Positions 10,476 through 21,745 of a DNA stretch of 42,860 nucleotides are shown here, piece after piece; position 1 is the stretch's first letter; each line of letters starts with the position of its first letter. The DNA is taken from NCBI GenBank assembly GCA_009602725.1, contig WELB01000108.1:250620-293479 (forward strand), given 5' to 3'. Position numbers and translations under genes: made by a program. The DNA is from Spirogloea muscicola (lineage: Eukaryota; Streptophyta; Zygnematophyceae; Spirogloeales; Spirogloeaceae). Below the pieces are notes generated by a model, which saw only the letters and a list, made by a program, of their open reading frames with translations, did not search any database and was not told the DNA's origin.

Positions 10476-10690
10476 CCACTTCAGGGGACCCACTTCCAGG
10501 AGCCTAGCTTCTCTGATCTGCGGCTGCTTAGCAGGGGTTACTGCTTCATTCGTAGCTGCTTTGTTTCTTGTTGTGCTTGTTTTTCTTAGCGCTTCCCCTT
10601 GGCCCCCTTCTCGTACTTTGTTCATTTTAGTTTGGGCTGGCTTTTCCAGCCCCTCTCCTCAATGGGCGAGCGCTTTCTTCTTTTAGAACA
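10475..10690 (+). repeat. Dispersed repeat, inverted partner of 41305-41530
   Basis: Read as reverse complement, this block follows 41305-41530 almost throughout. Landmarks in order are CTCGCCCATTGAGGA, GGGGCTGG, GCCAGCCCAAA, GAACAAAG, ACGAGAAGGGGGCCA, GGAAGCGCTAAGAAA, CAGTAACCCCTGCTAAGCAG and CCTGGAAGTGGGTCCCCTG. It adjoins the 5' side of copy B. Confidence 0.85.
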
Positions 10691-10844
10691 GCCAGCCCAT
10701 TGGCAGGGGTCTGGCAACCTGGTGGGAACTGGAGGTTGGTGGGGAGGCCGCGTGGTGACCATGCCGCGTTCTTGGTGGGGCAAACCCGCAAGCCCATTGT
10801 GCTCAGTTCGTGTACGAGCAAGGGGTAAGCCGCCAAAAGAGAAA

Positions 10845-11259
10845 GCGCGGCCAGATTGACTGGTGGCTGGGAAAGGCCAGCCCAAAAGAATGGACAAGGT
10901 CTGAGGGAGCTTGAGTGCGAACGACTAGGACTAAGACATCAGCCAGGGAACGCTCAGTAACCTGTAGACAGGAGATGCAGATCCAAAAGGGGCGAGCGCT
11001 TTGAAAGCCAGCCCGAAAATTATTGACAAGGCCTGGTTTTCCCCGGGTTGTCTCGAGCCGAAACAGGATGCCAGGTGTATGGAGGAGGATCCTCTGCGAG
11101 CAGTCCGGAGGCAGAAGTAAGCACAGTGGGGAGCTGCCCTCTGGGCGTATCTGGACCCATTTTTGGCTGATGTCTTAGTCCTAGTCCTTGGTACTCCGGC
11201 TCCTTCAGACCTTGTCCATTCCTTTGGGCTGGCCTTTTCCCAGCCAATCTGGCCGCGCT
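10845..11259. repeat. Foldback element with about 100-bp inverted arms
   Basis: The arm at 10845-10945 is the near reverse complement of 11163-11259. Shared blocks are GCGCGGCCAGATTG, GGCTGGGAAA, GGCCAGCCCAAA, GAATGGACAAGGTCTGA and GGACTAAGACATCAGCCA. About 217 bp lie between the arms, including a further partial unit (GCGAGCGCTTTGAAAGCCAGCCCG, near 10992). No transposase is visible, so this is a non-autonomous element. Terminal duplications were not found by eye. Confidence 0.8.
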
Positions 11260-11699
11260 TCCTGAGCTGCAACAGCAAGGCCCGATGAGGAGACAAGTCC
11301 TCTGCAGGCATCGGCTCCGCAGCAAGGAAGCGCAAAGAACGGGGCTACAAACATCGAAAGCGGGAAGCAACCACATTCTTGTGGTCTGCCCAATCACAGC
11401 CGCCTTGGACCAGCCACTTGTTGACAGAGGCTGCTAGAGGACACTCCGCAGGACGGGCCTGCAGCGGAACCCTGCAGGCCTGCCTGATCGGCTCGTGCGC
11501 TCACACCTCCCCTCTGCCCGCAGCACTTGCCGTGCGGCCGTTGCTCCTTGCCGTCCGGCCCCGACAGCTGTCCTCCCTCTCGCCGCTGCAGCCGACGCCG
11601 CCGCCGCCGCCGTCGCCGCCGCCGCTGCCGCCGTGTCACTTTGAGCCAGCCAGTGCCCTGGACGGGCGGGTCGCACCCTCGCTTCTCCAGTGCTAGCTG
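11260..11699 (+). promoter_or_regulatory. Promoter and 5' leader of the surface-protein gene, with CCG repeat
   Basis: The stretch between the foldback element and the ATG at 11700 contains an uninterrupted C/G-rich triplet run (GCCGCCGCC type) at about 11590-11636. An upstream open frame crosses it only because of composition. I see no clear TATA box. Confidence 0.45.
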
Positions 11700-14600
11700 A
11701 TGGCACTCGGTGTCTCCCATCGCGGCCTGAAAACGGCAGCTGCCTTGGCTACAGCTGTGCCGCTTCTGCTCCTACTCGTCGAATCTCTTCAAGTCGCCGG
11801 CGGTGCAGGCTGTTCTGCAGCAGGGGGTGTTGGGGCGAGCGGCCTTCACGAGCTTAGTGAGGTGAGAGCAGCACCAGCTCTTGTGTTAGACAACGATTAC
11901 TGCTTCGACCTTCACTCTGACCAATCACACACCACAGAAATCATGGTTTAGACAGAAAGACAGGATATTGAGCTTGTTGTCAGTCCCCCTATAATTGGCA
12001 TCAATTGTTACAATTGAATTGATACAATTGCGGGCTACAGCACTTCAATGAAGTTGCAGCGCTTTAGAGCTTGGTGATAGTGTTATCTCCATGTCATTCA
12101 CACAGTTCCTCCTCCATCGAACCAAAGGGTATGGGCCTATGATTCTAGATGAGAACCGTGGCATCCTTCTTTATGCCGTGGAGAATGAATTGTGGCGGTT
12201 ACCTGTCAACCTTCAGTCCACGCAGGTCTTTGACTCGTGCAACTATTCAAGCAGGTGCGTTCAGCAATGCTTGACTTTGCTGCATGATCCCATATTCCGG
12301 TCCGCCTAAGTACTGAGGACATTCTTATATTAGCATTGACAGGTGTTGTTGGGCTGTAGAGGACAATTTGCACTTCAACTGCAACTTAGAAGCCAACAAC
12401 TGACTGACACCACCAAAACTTTGATGTAGGACATACGCCTCTTATAACGCTAAGACACCTTTCGTCCTCAACAAAGCTCTTGGACTTGCATATGTAGCCT
12501 TCAGCAGAAGTGGCAACCCAGGCCTTGCTATTATTGATTACTCAGGTATGATGTCTTGCACTTGTGCCAATCATGCTCCTGAACACCATGTAGGCTGGCA
12601 TCATGGTCATGAAGAGTAGGAGCATGTGCATGGCAATGACCGTGGGATTGCAAGGCATGACAGCAAATCTGGAGGATGCACCATATGTTCGCTTTGATTG
12701 CCACCAAGAGATCTGCTTCACTGTGACAGGGTCGTTGAACCAGATATCCGAAGTACTCTTCAATATCAGCAGTTTGAATCTGGATCCAGGGAGTCCTTCG
12801 TGCATATTGTTTGATTCATCGACTGGTCAGTCTTTGCTGGGGTGAGTGTATTCGGCTTCATGCAACCCGACACTACTGGAAGTCATCTTGTCAGTGTGAG
12901 CTTGGCTGCAGATAAGGCTGAGCAGGTATCGTTCCAACATGTGATTCCCTTGTGCAACCCCCAACAAAATGGATGTCACATATTTTGCAGCAATTCGACA
13001 TACTTGCAGTTACGGTACTGATAGTTCTGCTGCTATGAGTCTCGCTCGATCCAATAGCTCCACTGAATATATAGTATGTGTCTGTGAGAGCCTCTAACAC
13101 TGACTGGCTGTGCAAATCTGGACAGCTTCGAGACTGTTGGTATTGCTGCAGTTGACGCCTCAGACCCATATCATCCTTTCCTGATCCATTGGTATCCAGC
13201 TGCGGAGGGAATCTTCACATGCCAACAACTTCATCGTCAGGGATTGTTTTTTGCGAAGAAGGATAGCACTCTGACAGTTGTATTCATTGATCTCGACGCA
13301 AAAAACTCAACATTGACCTCAAGCAGCACCTTCAACCTCACAAGCGATGGTGCGATGACTGTGGTTGTTGATCCAAGCGAGGGCATGGCATACTTTGGTG
13401 CAGACAACCCCCCAACCTACGGAAAGATAAATGTCACAAGCCCATTGAGCACAAGGCAGCAAGAGGCCTATTTTCTACCAGCTGCCGGTTCGTTCCAAGC
13501 TGTACTCTTTGACAACTACAAAAGGTTGGTAACCCTCTTGGTGTGCATCTCTTAGGCTGTGTGCTCACTCCTGTGCATTCCTCACTGATATTCTGATCCC
13601 TTATCCAGGTTCATATACTGGGCGACTGCAAGTGCCTCTTTACCATTGCTTCGGTCCCCTCGGGGAAGTCAGGACCTCAACATCACTCTACAGAGTTTGA
13701 CAACGGGTGTTAGCATTACGTCCGGGCAAAATCTCACTGTTTACTCTGGACTTTTCGCTGAAACCACTGATCTTGCATTTTTTGCAGGCAAGCTCTTACA
13801 AATCTCGGCACAATGCTGCGACTTCTGCATGCATGGCAATACACATTGATGTACAGGCGTGCCGCTTTCCAGGACAATATATTGCATCCTCGACCACGCT
13901 TGAATCATCCATGTATTCGAATGCTGATCCTCTGTCCAGATGCAGACTGGAGCAAGATATGCTCATTCTTTGCTGGCCAAAAGTTGAACTTTGGTACACA
14001 TGTGCAGCTGATGCAAGTGATGGACAAGGAGTCAACGTCGCTGCCATCACCACAAGCGCTTGCTCGACCGGATACGAGCTGTGCCTGACATCTCAGGAAG
14101 TTTGCAGCTGCCAAATCTCAGCGCAGACAACAACGTCGCCTCCAACTTACCTTCTTTGTGATGGTTCTGCACAAAGAGGAAACAGCACACAAGGCACACG
14201 AGCCCTTTATCCAGCTGTGCAGTGTGCAGTGTCATCCCCACCTCCATCGCCTCCACCACCAGCTGCTGGTCCTCCACCAACAGGTTGATGCTGCTCACGT
14301 ATCTGTGCAAACGTTACTGCTAGGATGGCCCTTTCTCCCATCCACATTGTTAAACACTGGAGCTTACATATTGTGTCGTGGCTGTGATTCTTATGTTGGG
14401 TCTGATAGGAGCTTCTCTTGTTTACAGGTCAGAACGTGTCTGCACCACCGACACCACAGGCGCCAGCAACCTTTCCACCCCCAGAAGCTCCTCCTTCATC
14501 GGTCCCACCTGGAAGCGCCGTCCCTCCTTATCCTCCACCTACAACCAAGCCAGCACCTTTGCCACCCCCAAAAGTTTCACCCGGTCCTCCTGTACTTCTC

Positions 14601-15198
14601 TCCCCTCCTCCTCAAAGCCCCGGAGCTCCGTTGCCAATGCCTTCCAGCAGCCCTCCTGAGGCTTCACCTGCAGCTTCGGGTCCACAAAGCCAAGTACCTG
14701 CATCAGCACCTTCGCTTCCTGCTGGAGCTATGAGCCCACAGCCTGCACCATCACCAACAGCACCAACAGCTGCGCCTCCTCCTGAGTCAGGTCAAGAAAG
14801 ACCCCTATGTAGACTGCAAAGAGCCCACACTACTTGCGCAAGTGACTTTGATTTTGAGCTCTTGGATTTATGCATGTAGAATTGTGAGGCAAAGGGGGGT
14901 GTATTTAAATGGTATAATGCATGAGAGGCATGAGTGATGTTGACATCGCATTGGCATTGCTCAGTGTTGCCTTGTATGTTTTCGCTTACCCCCTACAGCT
15001 ATTGATGTCCTTAGTGTCCCTCTTGTCATAGCAGGTAACCACTCGCAAGTCCCAGTACCTCAGCCACCTGTCTCATCACCGCCAGGCGAAAGTCCTCCAG
15101 CTCCGGCTACCGGAGCAGCAGATGGTCAGGTCTGGGGCATGCTTGCCACTACTGCTCTCTTCATCGCATCATTGCATATGGCTGTCATTTACGCCTGA
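11700..15198 (+). CDS. Secreted proline-rich protein with GPI-anchor-like tail (708 aa)
   Basis: Eleven exons keep frame throughout: 11700-11861, 12106-12254, 12430-12545, 12655-12841, 12991-13014, 13126-13524, 13609-13787, 13873-13912, 13940-14283, 14428-14790 and 15035-15198. They end in TGA after 708 codons. Residues 1 to about 35 form a signal peptide (core ALATAVPLLLLLVES). Residues to about 430 hold repeated short hydrophobic segments (GILLYAVENELWRL, GLAYVAF, GMAYFGA) like blades of a beta-propeller; the fold is inferred. Sequons are numerous (NYSS, NIS, NST, NLT, NVT). A Cys-rich stretch follows, then about 180 residues dominated by PP, SPPP and APS, as in hydroxyproline-rich glycoproteins of algal walls. 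The last residues (GAADG, then a hydrophobic MLATTALFIA tail) fit a GPI-attachment signal. A cell-surface or wall role is likely; ligand and reaction are unknown. Intron 7 appears to use a GC donor. Confidence 0.82.
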
Positions 15199-16262
15199 CG
15201 TCAAGCATAGCTGGACCCTGCCGAAGTCTGTGGAGGAGCTCCAAGTAAAATCATCAGTCAATTGACTTGTGTTGAAAATTGAATAGAATGACATCTCCAG
15301 CTGTCACCTCAGCTAGCCAGAACGTGTTCACTAGCAAAGCTGTGGCATTCGACCTACTTATGCAGAAGAACATGTGATGAGCAGATCTCATAGTGACATT
15401 TTAGTTAGCTACCGTAATTTATTGCTGACATCAGGACACTTTACAATGACAAGAGCTAGTTAGGGAGAAGAAGTACTTTGTCACATGTGCTCTCTTCATG
15501 ACTATGTGTTGCTTAGGAGAGAGAAGCTACTTCAGTCCTGTCTAGTGCATGCTTTGAATCTGTTTACACACATGCACAGCACGCCCTGAATGACAAGGTG
15601 CACCTAGATCCAGCTGCACTAATGTGCAAAACAATACGGAGAATAGTACTGGCATGCTGACAAACTGCAGCACCCGAGCTGATGTAGTTGGTAGAGGCCC
15701 TGGACAGACTAGGCCAAATAGCCACAACAGGAACCTAAATGGGACCACCAGATGAGTGCATTATCCTTTGAGAAGTGTTGTGGCCTCCACATGGAAACCA
15801 CGGCAGGCAGTACTTGACCAGCTTATTAATTTGGAGGTTGTTGATGGAGGATCTTGAGAGCGAGGGTCAGGATGATCACAGCAAGCTGTGCAACTAGGTC
15901 ACCTTAACAGGAGGGCCACCCTGATGACATATAGCGTGTGGAGCAACATATACAAGTGACCACCACTGAGGAGCCCTCGCACTTCCGATGTAGCCTCGCA
16001 CTTCAATCCCAGATTTCCCTATTATTGTAGACTAGCAGGCCAGTGCAACTCCTATGACGCCTGCCACTGTGCGCCCAGCTACCGTCCAGTGTAGCCAGCA
16101 CGAAGGCTTGTCACAAGCAACTGCACAACCTTGTTGGTCTAGGGCGTCATATCTGCACAATGAACCACTTTCAACACCCTTCAGCCTTCAGCCTTCAAGT
16201 TAGAGAAATCATCCGTAGAACGATGAGATTGACCACCTTGCCAGGTGTGAAGTGTTTAAGTC
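15199..16262. other. Gene-free stretch between two convergent genes
   Basis: This holds the presumed 3' UTRs of the surface-protein gene (+) and of PEPCK (-). No open frame here resembles a protein and no structural RNA is evident. Confidence 0.6.
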
Positions 16263-16402
16263 AAGCCAAAGCAAAGGAGACCATGCAAACAGAAATAACG
16301 ACCTTATGAGTGTTGGACATTGTTCACAATGTAAGCCAAAGCAAAGGAGACCATGCGAACAGAAATAAGGACCTTATGAGTGTTGGACATTGTTCACAAT
16401 GT
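16263..16402. repeat. 70-bp tandem duplication downstream of PEPCK
   Basis: Copy 1 is 16263-16332 and copy 2 is 16333-16402. They differ at only two positions (ATGCAAAC/ATGCGAAC and ATAACG/ATAAGG). The high identity points to a recent duplication. It lies 261 bp beyond the PEPCK stop codon and may be in its 3' UTR. Confidence 0.95.
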
Positions 16403-16662
16403 AGTGGCACTCCAGTCTGAAGCGAGCCTACAATTAAGAGGACTAAGGGCACGTGCTAATGACAGGGCACAAGCCTGCTCAAGAATAAAAGATTGGTGCT
16501 GTGCATCTGTACAAGGTCCTGCTGACCTGCTGTTGGCCTTTTCTAAAGGCCGCTCAGAAGATCAGGGAAGAATGGACTCAAGAGGGGAAAAAGATGTAAC
16601 AGGTACCTAATTGCCAGATGGCTACCTTAACACGAGTGACACTACAGGTATGATTTCGAAGT

Positions 16663-19600
16663 CTAGATGTTTGGGCCAGCAGCCAATATCTCCTCCGTCA
16701 ACTTGCCAACCTTGTGATCAGCAAACTTTTCGAAGTTGTTCACGAATAGCCCAGCTAATTTCTTAACGGTTGCATTGTATTTTGACTTGTCAGTCCACTG
16801 CCAACAGAACAAGTGCTTCAATGAGTTTGCAGGTTTGCAGGATGCTGGCTAGTATTGCAAACTCCTCATACATAAGCATACAACAGTCAAGATGCAAGCA
16901 AGCGCAAAGAGCTTGAACATCCTTGACTACCCTCGCCAATCTACCAGTAAATCATTGTCGATGATCCGTCTCACCCATGCCTTTTGTCATGCTAAGCAAT
17001 CACTACATGTAGCAACAGGTTCCACAATCTGGTAGCATACCATGTTCTCGGGGCGAAGAACCTCGCTTGGCACACCATCTACTTCACTTGGAACGTTCAG
17101 GTTGAATATAGGAGTTGTCGTGTACTTGGCTTTCAAAAGCGTACCATTGTGAATGGCGTCAATGATTTTCCGGGTATGTGGAAGCTTCATCCTCGAACCA
17201 ACGCCATAACTGCACATGCAGGATCGCTTGTGATGCTTGCATGCTCCAGCTGTGAGACCTGACAGGTGGTGCCTTGGGTTAGCAAGATCCACTTAACTTC
17301 ATGGTGACGCATTGGTCAGGGAGCTGAAGTTGGCAAAATGAGGTGCACCTTCCTCCGTACCACCCCGTGTTGACCAACCATGCTGTGGCTCCGTGCCTCT
17401 GCATCTTCTCTGCCAGCATGGAGGCATATTTTGTTGGATGCCACATAATGAAGGCAGCTCCGAAACAAGCTGAGAATGTGGCCTGTGGTTCCTTGATACC
17501 ATCTTCAGTACCCGCCACCTGGCTCAAGCCCAAATGATGTCAGGCACTTGATGTGGACAATCCGAGCCTGTCCCGCTAATTCAACCACAGCAATTGCAAG
17601 GCAAACACAGATGGCACGATCGCCCGGGGTAGTGTGGAGTAACACACCAAAGCAGTGTAGCCGCTGATGAAGTGGTACATGGTCTGGGCTAGGGTCAGCT
17701 TGCTAACAGGTGGCAAGACCCCAAATGCATCGCAAGCCAAGAGTATGACGTTCTTGGGATGCGGTCCGACACAAGGTAGCAAGGCGTTCTTGATAAATTC
17801 AATGGGATAGGCTGCTCGGGTATTCTCTGTGCAATGATGCCATGAAAGAAGTCAGGCATTAGCCACTATGCTGAATGACGATGGCCCGATCTGACGCTCT
17901 TACTATTGTGTGCTCGCTGCCGCCATTTGTGTTGCAGTGGCTTGCTGAGACTAAGACGTCTCCTCTTTGTGATTAACGCTAAACCAACACAGTATCCTTC
18001 AGCCACTAAGCTGAGCTACGATGGCCCAACTGACTCTCCTTGTCCATTAATGCTAGCTGCAGAAATGAGTGTCACTTTTGAGCTTGCTGAATACTGAAGA
18101 CTCACTACAAGACCAGACATGCATATGACAAAGCTGGGCATCAGACTACATTCAAGGCTACAACCAAGCAGAGCAGAGGATGCAGCCCAGGAAAGTAGGG
18201 GCTGCACCTGTTACAGACTTGTCGTAGTAGTCCACCTCCCTGGTATGCTCGTCGAACACAACATTCTCAAGCACTGCATGCAAAGCCCACAAGCTACGTC
18301 ATATTCGCAGCAGGTGGCAGCAACAGCATATGGAATAGACTAGGCAAGGGAAAAATCGAGGGCCACTGGATTTAGTTAAGACCTGTTCCAAACTTGATGG
18401 CTTGGAAAATGTCTGGCTCCTTCTCAGGACATAGATCGATGGTCTTCGCATAGCACCCGCCCTCAATGTTAGAAACACCAGTGTCAGTCCAGCAGTGCTC
18501 GTCATCGCCAATCAGGAATCTGTTGTGATCCGTGGATAAGGTTGTTTTACCTGTGCCTGCACCCGCTTGACAACATTCCACGTCAGCAGCTTGACGCCTG
18601 CTGTTTCTTCGTCTAAGAGCGTCACCCAAGCTGTGACGGCCAAGAAATATGAATTCCAATCAAATGTACCTGAGAGTCCGAAGAAAAGTGCTACATCGCC
18701 ATCCTTGCCCATGTTGCATCCAGAATGCAGCGACAAGACTCCTTTCTTGGGCATAAGGTAGTGCATCACACTAAAAAGTCCCTTCTTCATCTCTCCTGCA
18801 TACTGTGTGCCAAGAATTACCATCTCTCGCCGCTTCAGGTTGAGGTCAATGCTGGTGGACGATGTCATGTAATGAGTAAAGCGGTTGCAGGGGAACTGGC
18901 CGGCATTGTAAATTGTGAAGTCTGGCTTTCCAAAATTCTCAAGCTCCTCAGCAGTGGGCCGAATGCACCTGGGCAACACTCAACACTTCACAATGTTAGC
19001 AGACCAACGACCCCTCCCCGTACTGACAAGACCAGCTGCACCAAACGCCACGAGGACTACAGCTGGCTTCTGATAGCTGCCATGCCCACTGCAACGATGG
19101 CGACGACCGAGTGACATGCCGCAGGATTGACCTACATGTTGTGCATAAAGAGTGAGTGATACGCCCTTGCAGATATAATGCGAACTTTGATTCTGTGCTC
19201 TGGGTCCCAATTGAGGAATTGATCATTCACAAAGACCTGACAACACGGTCAAAGACAGATGGATCTTCAGTGAGTAGGCAGAGTTAAGCTGGCCACACTG
19301 CCTAACGCTCTCCATACACACAGTGGCATCGCGAACGCAGGAAAGCAAGGTCACCTTCTCCAGTGAATTCAAGTAATCCACAGCCCTCTCCCTGTTGATA
19401 AGAAATGTCTCCTCGTCCATCTCAATATTTGGAGACCCCCTGATTGTCGACAGATACATTGTCCGCAGATCAGTGCCCACCCTTAGCGCAATGCACAGGT
19501 GACAATCCGTGAGAGGAGCATGCCAGAATTACTCACTTGCCCCACCACAGATCATCCTCAGTGATCTCCTCGCGCACGACCCGCTTGTCTTTGGGCGACC

Positions 19601-20459
19601 GCCCAGTCTTGGCTCCGGACAGCGTAGCGAGAGCTCCGGTGGAGGTAAAGTAGGAGCCTCTCTCGTTCTTCAGCGCAAACTCGTAAAGCTCTGCAAGAGA
19701 AAAGGCATATCGTCCGTTATGCAGGCGGATGTCCAAGTCGCAGGCTGCCACCCGCATCAAGCCGACACGGTTGCCTCCCGGCAGAATGCACACCTGCAAT
19801 GGCCTCAGCAAGCGCTTGGCGTCAGGCCAGTCATCCACCATCGTGCTGCAAAAGCGGATCTCATGACTGAGCCAGGCCTGTACCAGGACACAGAATGACT
19901 TTCACCTGCTGGTGACAGGTTGTAGAGGACGTGCGTGAGCTTCAGCGCACTGTCGCTGACGGTGGGCCTCGCAGGCACCGCAGACACTTGCTTCACCGTT
20001 TTCGCCGGGTCTCCCCTGGCCACTTGGGGACCGCGTTCCCGCGTCAACGACGCGAGCGAGGCGCTGCAGGTGCGGCACCAGGGGCCGGATTTCAGGCGGA
20101 GAGCGCGGACGACGATCCTGCGCTGGGCGAGCCGAGCCTCGCGGAGTGGAGGGCAGGGAGCGACGGCACAGAGGATGGCCTGCACGATGGCGCAGCGTCC
20201 CGGCAGACCTGATGGACTCGAGCTGCTGCTGCTGGCGCTCCTCATCGGTGAAGAGGCTGGTCTTGGGAGTGGACGGCTGCGAACGCTTCTTCTGCAGCGA
20301 GTGCAGCTCGTCGACGTTGGAGACGCGGAGGTTGGGCGTGGTGTCGTCCGTGCAGACGGCAGCGTCGGGCTTGACGACGATCTTGGGGAGGCCCTTGGGC
20401 AGGAGCGGCCCGAGGCCGGAGGCGACGCCGTTGGCGCGGGGGCTCTGGACGGTCGCCAT
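16663..20459 (-). CDS. PCK1: Phosphoenolpyruvate carboxykinase, ATP-dependent (646 aa)
   Basis: The enzyme converts oxaloacetate and ATP to phosphoenolpyruvate, CO2 and ADP in the cytosol, for gluconeogenesis or C4-acid decarboxylation. Twelve exons stay in frame: 20459-20209, 20063-19906, 19690-19537, 19439-19355, 19236-19136, 18968-18670, 18556-18383, 18273-18208, 17826-17648, 17518-17349, 17209-17041 and 16797-16663 (TAG). Visible landmarks are [18 protein letters not shown] (substrate site), [24 protein letters not shown] (PEPCK-specific), the P-loop [23 protein letters not shown] (metal-binding kinase-2), [16 protein letters not shown], and the tail [14 protein letters not shown]. The plant-type N-terminal extension carries [13 protein letters not shown], similar to the phosphorylated segment of plant PEPCK. 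The ATG at 20459 was chosen because the extension begins [11 protein letters not shown]; the frame stays open upstream into an alanine run and the assembly gap, so a longer start cannot be excluded. All key motifs are intact. Confidence 0.97.
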
Positions 20460-20502
20460 GGCGGCGGCGGCTGCGGCGGCGGCGGCGGCGGCGACGGCGG
20501 CG
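20460..20502 (-). repeat. GCC-triplet run at the PEPCK 5' end
   Basis: On the minus strand the sequence immediately before the ATG is almost pure GCC, which would read as polyalanine if translated. It runs straight into the assembly gap and probably caused it. Confidence 0.8.
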
Positions 20503-20765
20503 NNNNNNNNNNNNNNNNNNNNNNNNNNNNNNNNNNNNNNNNNNNNNNNNNNNNNNNNNNNNNNNNNNNNNNNNNNNNNNNNNNNNNNNNNNNNNNNNNN
20601 NNNNNNNNNNNNNNNNNNNNNNNNNNNNNNNNNNNNNNNNNNNNNNNNNNNNNNNNNNNNNNNNNNNNNNNNNNNNNNNNNNNNNNNNNNNNNNNNNNNN
20701 NNNNNNNNNNNNNNNNNNNNNNNNNNNNNNNNNNNNNNNNNNNNNNNNNNNNNNNNNNNNNNNNN
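20503..20765. other. Assembly gap (263 N)
   Basis: Bases are undetermined. The gap covers the presumed PEPCK 5' UTR or core promoter. Open frames drawn across it have no meaning. Confidence 1.
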
Positions 20766-20854
20766 CCCCTCGCCGCCCCCCCACGGCCGGCCCAACGCCT
20801 CCCCGCGGTTCCCCCGCCGCTCTGACTCGGCTCCCCCACTATGGCTTTTGAGAA

Positions 20855-21075
20855 CATTAACATTGTCCATTCTTTTTGGGTTGGCTTTGCCAGCCCCTCT
20901 TCTCAATGGGCGAGCACCTTCTTTTGAGAAGGCCAGCCCGAAAGCGTGAGCACTCCCAGAATAAGCCGCTCTTCCAATGTTCAGGAGTTCGCTGTGAGAG
21001 GCCAGCCCAGAACAACGGCTCTTCCAAGTTAAGGCAGTGGCTGGGGTAGGCCAGCCCACATAGAATGGGCAAGGG
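20855..21075. repeat. Cluster of GGGCTGGC/GCCAGCCC foldback units
   Basis: CATTGTCCATTCTTTTTGGG, GGCTTTGCCAGCCCCTCTTC and CAATGGGCGAGCACC are followed at once by the inverted half (GAGAAGGCCAGCCCGAAAG). Two more half-units are GGCTGTGAGAGGCCAGCCC-type copies (near 20995 and 21035). The PEPCK promoter region thus abuts repeat DNA. Confidence 0.75.
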
Positions 21076-21294
21076 TTCAAAGAGCCAAAAGGCGCCTAAA
21101 TCATACAGCTATGCACGAGACTACAGCGGATAACCCCGAGTTTGCAGCAGCAAGTCGGAGTACTTGCAGCTAGAAGCTTTGGCCGCCGCCTCTGGGTCTC
21201 GGCGGAATGCCTCCTTCCCTGCCACGAGCTACTCCGACCTGATGTTGCTCACTCGAGGGTACTGAGCTTCCCTAGTGCGTTGTCGTGTTTGGTA

Positions 21295-21745
21295 GTGTAG
21301 CCCCTATCCTCAATGGGCGAGCCCTTTCTTCTTTTTCGGCACCTCTTCCTTTGCCTTCGGACATTGTCCATTCTTTTTGGGCTGGCTTTGCAGCCCTCTT
21401 CTCCATGGGCGAGCACTGCTGAAAAGTGGCACCCCGACGAGACCCAGAAGCAGCAGCCATAGCGCCCAAAGGGGGCGGGGGCTGTGAAAAGCTAGCCCAG
21501 AAAGCCCAGAGTGAACATGGTCCATGGGGTGTTGTCCAAAGCACAACAGCTTTTTCGGTATAAGAGAAAGAGACTCTTCGAGTAGAGGGATGGTACACAC
21601 GGCAGTGGCTGGTAAATGCCAGCCCAAAAAGAATGAGTAACGGACAGCGAACAAGGTCCAACGGGCAGAAAGGGCAAGCGTGGCCAGATTGACTGGTGGC
21701 TGGAGGAGGCCAGCCCAAATGAATGGACAAGGTTTGAAGAGAGAG
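21295..21745. repeat. Further foldback-family units
   Basis: CCTCAATGGGCGAGCCCTTTC at 21308 matches (inverted) 41318-41338. CATTGTCCATTCTTTTTGGG at 21362 matches 20872. Inverted half-units GCCAGCCCAAAAAGAATGA (about 21617) and GGCCAGCCCAAATGAATGG (about 21708) follow. The block GGCCAGATTGACTGGTGGCTG at 21683 also occurs at 10849. No open frame here makes sense as a gene. Confidence 0.75.

Noticed and set aside
11394-11720. Minus-strand frame over the CCG repeat upstream of the surface-protein gene
   Set aside because: It is a run of arginine and alanine produced by the triplet repeat, with no other support.
18512-18979. 155-codon uninterrupted PEPCK frame running through intron 6 as a single exon
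   Set aside because: The extra residues break the invariant P-loop; the GT donor at 18669 and AG acceptor at 18557 restore it exactly.
20146-21080. Long open frames on both strands across 20503-20765
   Set aside because: They run through the assembly gap and owe their length to undetermined bases; only the PEPCK first exon on the minus strand is supported.
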